Of a stretch of DNA of 64,000 bases, positions 56,155 through 64,000 are shown in pieces. Origin of the DNA: Trichobilharzia regenti (lineage: Eukaryota; Platyhelminthes; Trematoda; Strigeidida; Schistosomatidae); contig OX235270.1 in the NCBI GenBank assembly GCA_944472135.2, forward strand, positions 57,231,267-57,295,266, in the 5' to 3' direction. Position numbers and translations under genes: made by a program. The number at the start of each line of letters is the position of its first letter. The first letter of the stretch is position 1. The notes beneath the pieces are model-generated. The model saw only the letters and a list, made by a program, of their open reading frames with translations. It made no database searches and was not told the origin of the DNA.

Positions 56155-56445
56155 CCGTCGATTGATTGGACCGAAGTGCTCGGTCTCAGGTTGACATGTC
56201 GGCTTCTTGTGCAGATGCTTCGACGATGTCTGGGCATTTAGTTAGGATACAATTGGTGGATGGTGGCTAGCAGTGGAATCCAGGATGCGCATTTCGTCCT
56301 ATTTGGGACTCGTCAGCTGGATGTACCTGCATTTCTCAATGAGTGATGATGTTCCCACCGAGGCTCGAACCCAGTACCCCTAGTTTCAAACGCCAAAGCG
56401 TTATCCACTAGACGACTTGGGCCACGAGAGCCACCTCTTGTGCAA
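56155..56445 (-). mobile_element. SM-alpha-like SINE with hammerhead
   Basis: Minus strand: GGTGGCTCTCGTGGCCCAAG, A box TCGTCTAGTGGATAACGC (about 56398-56415), B box GGGTTCGAGCCTCGG (56359-56373), GGGAACATCATCACTCATTG, a hammerhead (56280-56320), then CACTGCTAGCCACCATCCAC and a 3' part down to about 56155 (GACCGAGCACTTCGGTCC forms a small hairpin). This order, tRNA-like head then hammerhead, is that of the known schistosome SM-alpha retroposons. Confidence 0.85.
56280..56320 (-). ncRNA. hammerhead ribozyme, SM-alpha type, core intact
   Basis: Minus strand: stem I CCAG (56317-56320) with CUGG (56280-56283), extended by UAC/AUC-type flanks; core CUGACGA (56310-56316); stem II GUCC/GGAC at 56296-56309; GAAA (56292-56295); stem III is A-UGCGCA-U, again 8 nt self-complementary, with triplet AUC; scissile bond between 56284 and 56283. 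This matches the published schistosome hammerhead design. Confidence 0.92.
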
Positions 56446-57784
56446 CGGGTCAATAATTAATATGACCTTAACCAGAATTGTATGCTTACAAGTTATATCC
56501 AAAATACAGTGCGTAGACCATAGGGGCAATACATTAAAGCGTCAGGTGCCTACACGCACACATACCTCAGTATGTATGGACAAAAGCATAAAAAGTCGGA
56601 AATCTTGTCTCCAATGTGGAGATGAATAATTATGCTACTCACCCACTTTGTAAGTGTGATTTGTTTTCTTAAATCAAAGTGATTAAACAGATTCACTGTG
56701 ACTAAAAGCCGATTCAGATGGTTATCATTCAAAATGATTAATGATCATTTGATTTTTTAATAGATTTTTAACTTTCTAAAGAGCTTTAACAGATTGATTC
56801 ACTTCTAGTAATCATGGTTACTGGACAATATCATCGACTGTCAAACGACTTTCAAAGCATCAGCTAAAAACACCGGAAATGTACTGACGAATTCAATGAA
56901 AGAAATAAGGCAGAATGAAGGTTAGTTACCATTCCAGACACTATCAACTGGTGCCTCATGTTTGAACATAAAGCACCTGATATTCGAAATGTCATCTTGA
57001 TTTCAAAACACTTTTTATCGTTGTTGCGTATATAACTCACATTATCATCGCTTTCGGAAATGTCACCTTAAACAATGAGCACTATCTGGGAAGAAGTCTC
57101 TGAATATTCGTTTTCTATATAACTTTTAACAATTCTGTTAAAGTTGCCACATGAACAACTGATGGTACATCCCGTGTTTATTTAATTACAACTCACCAGA
57201 AAAGCAAGTGCACTGAAAGTCCCTGTTTAGATATTAATAAAAAGATGGAGTGTGTTGAGAAGTAGATCTTTCTAGATATGTCTTAATCAACGATTTCTCG
57301 GAAATGCTTAAATTTACATTTCCAAAATACCAGTTAATTAATGAATTCTTTAATACTAATCAAAAATTCCAAGTTAATCATAAAATTATTACTAGGGTTA
57401 GTCATACAGTTAATGAAATATTTGATTAATTGCATAATAGCTGATAATAAAAGCGGAAGGTATGTGTAACTGAACATGCGGCGATAATAATTAGGTGAAC
57501 TTAAGCTAGTGAAAAGATAGTTTAATATGAAGAATTGGGTGGGGGGATAAGAATCTTGAATAAGTAGTTTCGTTCATTGTGTAGAAATAAAGAAGTCAGC
57601 TAAGCCACTTTAAAAACATTGGGTTACGCAAACTTCTTCTGTGCACTGAAGTCCGGTTGATAAAAATGTTTACAAATATGCCAGATGAATAAGTGAGTTT
57701 TACAGAAGATTACATGGTAAGCTGTAAGTGATTATAAAAGGCTTACTGTGCACTGATGGCCAGTGTTCTTTGAACTTGTAAGTA
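56446..57784. other. no recognisable gene or repeat
   Basis: Nothing recognised; a short GGGTGGGGGG run at 57537-57546. Confidence 0.4.
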
Positions 57785-57855
57785 ATAATAATAATTTTTC
57801 CCTTCACGTTCCCCAGTGGAACATAGGGCTTCAAGCTAGTGGCTTGAAGCCTTGC
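57785..57855 (-). mobile_element. SINE/RTE-type 3' end
   Basis: On the minus strand: GGCTTCAAGCCACTAGCTTG, AAGCCCTATGTTCCACTGGG, GAACGTGAAGGG, ending in an (TTA)n tail (57785-57798). The same block closes the SINE at 59896-60121, and AAGCCC(C/T)ATGTTCC(A/T)CT plus a trinucleotide tail also closes the RTE-like LINE at 13840-13897. Confidence 0.8.
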
Positions 57856-58127
57856 AAATGGAATGACACCAAGGATTTGAATGAGTCCTGTTAGTTGATT
57901 AAATGCTCAAGTACTAAACTGATGGCAGGTTTTCGTTTTGCCCATAAAACTTTATATAAGTATATGAACCTGTATATGTGTTTATTCATTTGACTTTTCA
58001 AATGTCTCTGTCACATGACTACTTTATTGCTATTTATTACACCAGTTTATTGTTAAAATCACAGTAGATGAATAAATACAATTTAGGACTTTGTACTTAC
58101 AAGTCCCACCTCCGACATACGCTTTTA

Positions 58128-58229
58128 GCGTCGGTGGTATAGCGGTTAGGACGCTCGCGCACCATGCACACGGTCCGGGGTTCGACTCCTGACCGACACA
58201 CTCCTTTACCTCGCTAAGCCAGAAATAAT
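58128..58229 (+). mobile_element. tRNA-SINE head in left palindrome arm
   Basis: GCGTCGGTGGTATAGCGGTT (A box), GGTCCGGGGTTCGACTCCTG (B box), then ACACTCCTTTACCTCGCTAA and GCCAGAAATAAT, where the arm ends. Best-preserved tRNA-like head of this family; it still folds approximately as a tRNA in the D and T arms, but lacks a 7-bp acceptor stem that I can see. Confidence 0.8.
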
Positions 58230-58250
58230 TCTAGTGGCTAGTGGCTTATT

Positions 58251-58353
58251 ATTATTTCTGGCTTAGCGAGGTAAAGGAGTGTGTCGGTCAGGAGTCGAAC
58301 CCGGACCGTGTGCATGGTGCGCGAGCGTCCTAACCGCTATACCACCGACGCTA
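58251..58353 (-). mobile_element. tRNA-SINE head in right palindrome arm
   Basis: Reverse complement of the left-arm head with a three-G rather than four-G B box. Read on the minus strand it runs into AATAAGCCACTAGCC, so together with 57785-57855 it may be the two halves of one minus-strand SINE, separated by the inserted left arm. Confidence 0.8.
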
Positions 58354-58623
58354 AAAGCGTATGTCGGAGGTGGGACTTGTAAGTACAAAGTCCTAAATTG
58401 TATTTATTCATCTACTGTGATTTTAACAATAAACTGGTGTAATAAATAGCAATAAAGTAGTCATGTGACAGAGACATTTGAAAAGTCAAATGAATAAACA
58501 CATATACAGGTTCATATACTTATATAAAGTTTTATGGGCAAAACGAAAACCTGCCATCAGTTTAGTACTTGAGCATTTAATCAACTAACAGGACTCATTC
58601 AAATTCTTGGTGTTATTCCATTT

Positions 58624-59895
58624 CAACTTGACTAAAAAAAACTAAAAATCCTTGAATGCAACTGAATAAGAACCTAAACTCCATTTAAAAACATGGCTTG
58701 TACAGTTATCGTTCCTATCTAAAGAACAAAGTTTTCATTTGCATTTCGATTTGGTGAGCATCATCTTGAGATTCTTTCTTCAGTACCCTGATCGCTTTTA
58801 TTATCGTTGTCTTTAAACGCCTTCTGTTATTATTTCATTTTGTAGGTATATGGCTGACATAAACCACTGTGTTACTAAGCTTTATTACCACAACTTGAAA
58901 ACGATTCGTTCACGTACAAACACGATCAAAACTGTTATGTTCCATTATTTTGCTTATTATGCTTTAAATCAACCTCAGGTGATAGTTTTCTACCAGTAAA
59001 TGTCTTTTATTCATGAAATGTTTGTAACAGTATCGACTAGTACTGCCATTCACAACTCTTATTAAAATGTTTCTCATATCTTTTTGCACAGCTTGTTCAC
59101 ACTCACATACTAAGTGAATTGCATTCACCGGCCAAATTTCTTACGGATTTCGCTCAGCAGGTTTGTGACTAATTTAGAGGGGCTGGAAAACATCAGTATA
59201 TACAACCGTGGATTTAAACCTGCTGTCAGTTGACACAGTACAAACACTCAATGTATTTCTGAAGTCAGAGAAAATACCTTTAAGAGCTATTTAGGCCACA
59301 ATGGATTCCGCCTCCATCCATTTGCGCTAATTACCTCACAGATCTTATGTCACATTGTAAACAAAAAGTCTCATTCAGTTTTTAAGAATATTGCAAGTGA
59401 CAGTGACTATAACTTGTAAATCATTGATCAAACAGTGACGCATTATAGCTGATTACAAGTAAGTCTATCAAAATTTCTCAGAAATATTTTCATAATTCAC
59501 TAGGTGAAATTTATTAAATAAAATACAAAATACGGTGAATTATTGTGTTATGATAACGATGACTTACATTTACTGCAAAAAAATTATAGATCCACCAAGA
59601 ATGAATGAATATATATATATGCACTAGAAGATACAAACTCAGGTGTTGATCCTATCCATTTAGATAAATTTCAGCTCATACACAGACAATCAACATCAAA
59701 TTAGTTATGTGTAACATGTTCATACCCCCTTAGGGATTTATATAATTACTGGATACACATATGATGAATCATTACAAGTGAATATTGATGAAATTGAACA
59801 GTAAGAAGAAATGAAATACTCATGTTGATTGTATTCAAAGTGATCTTTTCTTACATCGTTTATTATGATAGTCTGGACATCAGTCATTTGCTTTT
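58624..59895. other. no recognisable gene or repeat
   Basis: Nothing recognised; short (AT)n near 59608-59620. Confidence 0.4.
59885..59895 (+). repeat. target-site duplication, left copy
   Basis: CATTTGCTTTT, identical to 60122-60132 on the other side of the SINE. Confidence 0.85.
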
Positions 59896-60121
59896 CCTTC
59901 CTTCACGTTCCCCAGTGGAATATAGGGCTTCAAGCTAGTGGCTTGAAATTTCTTTAGCAGTGTTTATTTTACAGGATGGGATTGCTAGCCTCATGCCCAA
60001 CCTTTCCTCTTTACCAGCATTATTTCTGGCTCAGCGAGATGAAGGAAATCGTCGGCCAGGGATCGAACCCGGACCATGTGCACGGTTGGCGAACGTCCTA
60101 ACCGCTATGCCACTGACGCAC
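59896..60121 (-). mobile_element. complete tRNA-SINE with target-site duplication
   Basis: Minus strand: head GCGTCAGTGGCATAGCGGTT (A box), GGTCCGGGTTCGATCCCTGG (B box), then TTTCCTTCATCTCGCTGAGC, CAGAAATAATGCTGG, GGTTGGGCATGAGGCTAGCA, and the 3' end CAAGCCACTAGCTTGAAGCC, CTATATTCCACTGGGG, AACGTGAAGGAAGG. Flanked by CATTTGCTTTT at 59885-59895 and 60122-60132, an 11-bp target-site duplication. The 3' block resembles that of the RTE-like LINE, consistent with mobilisation by its machinery. Confidence 0.9.
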
Positions 60122-60132
60122 CATTTGCTTTT
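60122..60132 (+). repeat. target-site duplication, right copy
   Basis: CATTTGCTTTT, partner of 59885-59895. Confidence 0.85.
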
Positions 60133-61799
60133 TAGTAGCATCGAATTATGATTTTTCTCAAGAATATGTAATCTGAAAGTAGAATGCATCAGGAATGCAC
60201 AAAGCATTCAGTGGTGATACATACAGGTAGACGTTCATGAGAACAGTATTGTTTCTCAGCTGAACTTGTCTTACTCAAACGAATGCAACAATAGGAAAAA
60301 TTGCAATGAAATAAATGATACTCATCATCACATCAAGCGTTGAATTCTGCATAACCTGGAGGTAACAAAAATCATTCTTCAATGGAAGAACTCAAAGCAA
60401 TGGAAAACCTTGTCATTTTTTAAGATGAATTATCTCCATTATGTTCACGTTTTGCAGTTATTTTAAGTGTGTTTAAAAAAGAATTCAATCCCCGTAAGCA
60501 TGAGTTGCTGTTCACCAAAAGTTTTGAACAGAGCGCATTTGATATTTCTTGTCAAAACAGACTAACTTGATCCTACATGCACTACTAAATGTTGAGTAAA
60601 GTAATTCACGGTTGGTTTCTGCAGTATACTCTGCCAAAGGCAACTTTCAAGCTATTTTTTTTTCATTGGTACCGAAAATGAATATGTCTACTTTGGATAA
60701 GCAGGGAAAACTCAAAACATACTCGCAAGTTCACCTTTTCATATTTAAAACTTTGACGAACGAAGTAAACAGTTTTTATATAGTATTATAATATCCAGAT
60801 TTGGCCAATCCAATATATTTCGGTAACGTTTCAAAACAGACTGAAATTAGAATGCTTAGCATCCCTACTTCCCGCTTCTATACACTCATAAAAGATAAAA
60901 GAAATAAAAGATATTTCAAGCAATAAAGAAATGGATTCCACATCACTAGGCACACAGAAAAGCTCAGTAATAGTGCTGATAACTTAAAGTCGTTAAGGCA
61001 GCAACCTATTCCTTATGCTTGCGAACAGATCTCCAAAATGAGTGCCGAGTTAGAAAGATAACTGAATTCAAGCAGTTTTCACTACAGGTTTGAAAGTCTA
61101 TTTCAACATAGTATGGTGCTTGAATAAATCAGTCCTAGTGTTCAGTTAAAGTCAGTCAACTATGAAGTTTGAAAAACACTACACTCACAACTCATCACTC
61201 ACTCATTTGATAACACTTCTACAGACTTATTAATCTGAAAGTAATTGTAATGAAAACAAACTTCAAGGTGTTTATAGTATTTTAGTAAACAGGTTTCCAG
61301 CAGCCAGGTAGATAGAACAAATATTTTCACAGTGAGAAACAATTGCTGCATTCAGCTGAACTTAACCGAAATTTTAAGCTGAACACTCTTGCTTTACAAA
61401 TGAGCTAAGAGACCATTCATCCAGAACTAATAGACTTTCAGCCAGATACTATGACTAAATTTTCCTCAATCGATTCAAGCTGAAAGACATTTTATTAGCT
61501 ACTAAAAGGGAAAGCTCAGGGTTACAGAAATAAATTCAGCTTGTTTTTACTATAAAGCACCACGTGATTTTTAGATAAGTAGAAGGGATTTATTGATTCT
61601 ATTTGAGATTATTCTATAAGAGAATATTAAATCATGAGTAATATAGTCCTTACAGTCCCTATCAAAGCCATAAAAATCTCAGAGCAAGAAAACCATTGAA
61701 AATGAAATATTTTATTCAAGCATCAGGTTGCAACAATTTGATTAATTTCAAGAAAGGTGAAAGACTGAAATCAAGTTAAGAACCTTTGAATACCTACGA
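60133..61799. other. no recognisable gene or repeat
   Basis: Nothing recognised. Confidence 0.4.
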
Positions 61800-62035
61800 T
61801 TACTGAGTAGCTGGCTCTTCCTACTTTAGGACTCTTCAGCAGTAGGCACTGATGATCCTTATGAAAATCTAACCATGGAATTTCACATTACAGGGAGATT
61901 CTGCTTATCATTTAGTTAATGAATTTCAACTTCTATCACTTAGTAACATGTGGCGTCACACCCAAATTAGTGAACCTAGATGGTGATAGCATCTCACTAT
62001 AGCTACAGACAACTTCATCTTGTAGTCAATCAATA
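61800..62035 (-). mobile_element. hammerhead SINE, decayed, left of inverted pair
   Basis: Minus strand: a 5' region with ACTATAGTGAGATGCTATCA and GTGTGACGCCACATGTTAC, AAGTGATAGAAGTTGAAATT, a damaged tRNA-like part, then CAGTGCCTACTGCTGAAGAG, TCCTAAAGTAGGAAGAGCCA. CUGAAGA and stem II survive but GAAA reads AGAG, so the ribozyme is dead. Confidence 0.65.
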
Positions 62036-62059
62036 AAGAGTGTTAGCTTAATTTTCTAG

Positions 62060-62290
62060 TGTACTCACTAATGACAATTACTGGTGGTGGCGCAATATGC
62101 TGAAAATTAGCATAGGTTAGAATTCATTGGCCATTGGTTTCCGTACCACTGAGTGAATAGTAAACGGTCTCACTTCATAACTTCAGGGTCTTGGGTACGA
62201 CTTTCAGAAGAGTCATGGGTGCGTACTGATGAAGAGTCTTAAACTAGGCTTTTGCATGTTCTCTAACTGATAACATTTAAAGATCCGACT
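62060..62290 (+). mobile_element. hammerhead SINE, decayed, right of inverted pair
   Basis: GGTGGTGGCGCAATATGCTG, GCATAGGTTAGAATTCATTG, GCCATTGGTTTCCGTACCAC, TGAGTGAATAGTAAACGGTC (A box), CTTGGGTACGACTTTC (damaged B box), GGGTGCGTACTGATGAAGAG, TCTTAAACTAGGC, then directly GTTCTCTAACTGATAAC. The segment with GAAA, stem III and cleavage site is deleted. Confidence 0.7.
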
Positions 62291-63914
62291 GAAAAATGGA
62301 ACAACCGGTCCATAGTTTTAAACATTTTGTTAATTTGAAAACGGTTACTTTATAAGCTGATATGTGCTGGAATACTGGTTGGCTGTTTATTCCCATTCAA
62401 GACTCCCATGATACTGAGTAGAAATGATCTCAGGAGAGTTAGTTCAAATGGAAAACAAGTCATTTTTCAAGCACCATTTGGAACTAAAAGTCATTTAATT
62501 TCATACTCTCATCAGTTTGTAAGATGTCACTCTAGGTTGACAAATTAATTTGTCTAATTGACTACAGTTTTCCATTCGTGCTTAGTCACTCTTGGTTAGA
62601 AAACATAATGGAAGTATGCACTTTTTAGGGAAGCCGTCAAAATGAGAAGGTAGTAGATACCTATTTCGTTCTAATAACTCTTTGGCAGATGACAACTCTT
62701 GAAAAATAACTTACCTTTTCCTTCTAACATTGTTACACTATAACCTCAATAAAGTATGTGAAAAACTTATACAGTTATGGGTTTAAGGTGATGTTCTGAC
62801 TTTTTTTCTCCTTTTTAAGCTGTTCTTCACTTAAGGTGACTAGCAATGACTAAGGCAGTACAAGTTCTTCATAGACATGAACTAACTACCGTTTTCAGAA
62901 ACCGTATGAATAGTATCATTTAACTATAGGATCGTTTACCATACTTCATCAATTTCTGAAGGCCTGATTTTTAATTAAAGCAAATAAAATTCTGAATGTG
63001 CGTCTATCATTTATAGCGGTCAATCTAAATGTATCACCCGTAACGTTCAATGGATTATATCAGTGGTTGTATTTCCGTGAGATAATGAACTCTGAATTCA
63101 ACCTAGTTACACCCCCCACCAAGAACCAGAATGTAAACATTTTTATAGTGTAAGTAATGAGAAAATATAGAAATAATTGTCTTTGAAATTTGCTTGATAA
63201 CTGTTGGTATACTGAGACACAGTCTGCACAAAGTTAGAGAATGTTCTTTATGTGTCTCTGTATGTTTGTTTATGTGTATGTGTGGGTGTGTGGTGATCAA
63301 GTGAAATTAGATGCTCAGGTATTCTATATTAGTACTAATGAATTCTAACTTATAATGGCATAAATAACTACAATGAAGGTCATGAGAAAATGTCGGCCTG
63401 CAATAAGATTTGTTATTTTTAAAATAGTACTTTTATGGTTATTTTTTATAAAAAATTGTTAATGCTATCACTAGTTTGTACGTAAAGCTATTGTGAGTTT
63501 ATCTGTGACTATACATTGGATATCAATATTAACTTTCATAGGTCTAAAGGTGTCTGCTTTCTTGTTCAGTTCATCTGGCTATTGCTTGAGAGTTTGTCCC
63601 GGTGATACCTAATAAATCATCTAAAACTTATTAATGCTTGAGATGGACGATGAAAACTGTAGTCAAATGTATGAAATGATTGCACATCGACTGAGAAATC
63701 CTTTTCCTACTTTTGCCTGCACTAACAAAACTCTTATTCCGGTGTTTACAGCTACTCTTCTCCTGGTTACGTTGCCTCAAGTGTTCTTGTTCTTTTCTCC
63801 CACTAAATACTTCACTGTCATAGCATCAGCTGTTTGACGGTGTCTACTGTGTATCGAATTTCTTCTTTATCTAATACTATCCTCATTTACTTTCATTTTC
63901 TTTTTTTTTTTCAT
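62291..63914. other. no recognisable gene or repeat
   Basis: Nothing recognised; short open frames without motifs at 63103-63300 and 63634-63837. Confidence 0.4.
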
Positions 63915-64000
63915 TTTTGATTACAGCTTGATTCCACACTGTATTTTTGGTACAAGTATGGAATTTTCAGCATGTGGTATCGGTAGCCCAAATTTTGCAG
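63915..64000 (-). mobile_element. tRNA-SINE body running off the window
   Basis: Minus strand: CTGCAAAATTTGGGCTACCG, ATACCACATGCTGAAAATTC, CATACTTGTACCAAAAATAC, matching 24840-24900. The tRNA-like head should lie just beyond position 64000 on the right. Confidence 0.85.

Larger units (their letters stand above)
57856..58623. repeat. large near-perfect palindrome, 374-bp arms, 21-nt centre
   Basis: Arms 57856-58229 and 58251-58623 are reverse complements. Differences found: 57865, 57874 and one extra G in the left arm within the B box (CCGGGG against CCGGG). The centre reads TCTAGTGGCTAGTGGCTTATT, two overlapping copies of CTAGTGGCT, a word also present at 57835 in the SINE 3' end just left of the palindrome. 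Each arm contains a tRNA-like SINE head (58128-58229 plus; 58251-58353 minus) and about 270 bp of non-repeat DNA. Either a very recent inverted duplication or a fold-back artefact of sequencing or assembly. Confidence 0.92.

Noticed and set aside
58128..58229. Genuine tRNA gene
   Set aside because: A and B boxes are good but there is no acceptor-stem pairing or tRNA-length end, and the same body follows the head in other copies, so it is a SINE.

Overview
This window looks like nuclear DNA of a digenean blood fluke (Schistosomatidae). The inference rests on AT-rich, intron- or intergenic-like sequence with very few open frames, dense tRNA-derived SINEs of which several carry hammerhead ribozymes (including one that matches the schistosome SM-alpha type), RTE-like and CR1-like LINE remnants, and a Penelope-like element with a GIY-YIG endonuclease. 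I cannot name the species. No rRNA, canonical tRNA, spliced-leader gene, CRISPR array or bacterial-type operon was seen.

Layout. 1-4.1 kb: no recognisable gene. 4.1-5.1 kb: decayed CR1-like LINE end plus a SINE scrap. 7.2-9.2 kb: decayed RTE-like LINE interrupted by two head-to-head hammerhead SINEs. 10.9-11.4 kb: fold-back SINE and a further SINE. 12.2-13.9 kb: the best-preserved RTE-like reverse transcriptase, with three visible lesions. 14.7-15.6, 20.5-20.9 and 23.2-23.7 kb: further RTE 3' fragments. 16.5-18.7 and 24.7-26.6 kb: SINEs, including the most intact hammerhead (17.9 kb) and a diverged third hammerhead type (26.6 kb). 28.1-30.3 kb: the only convincing host protein gene, a predicted type I membrane protein with signal peptide, weak leucine-rich-repeat-like ectodomain, one transmembrane helix and a long acidic then Ser/Asn-rich tail read in a different frame (short intron or frameshift). 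30.6-36.6 kb: no feature found. 36.6-41.9 kb: hammerhead SINEs in inverted pairs, one flanked by a 42-nt direct repeat. 43.0-43.8 kb: a roughly 180-bp tandem repeat ending in a 98-bp segment that recurs inverted at 47.4 kb. 48.0-49.9 kb: broken Penelope-like element. 52.2-56.4 kb: SINEs, a CR1-like LINE with an open RT frame, and an SM-alpha-like element with a consensus hammerhead core. 57.8-60.1 kb: a 374-bp-arm near-perfect palindrome containing a tRNA-like SINE, and a complete SINE with an 11-bp target-site duplication whose 3' end resembles that of the RTE LINE. 61.8-62.3 kb: another head-to-head SINE pair. 63.9-64.0 kb: a SINE running off the window.

How the parts work together. The LINEs supply (or supplied) reverse transcriptase; SINE 3' ends resembling RTE ends suggest trans-mobilisation. 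Three different hammerhead types share one architecture: a stem III made only of an 8-nt self-complementary stretch, which favours dimeric cleavage. A recurring theme is head-to-head, fold-back SINE pairs with 3' tails outward, which would form long hairpins if transcribed. All calls come from reading the sequence; no database search was run.
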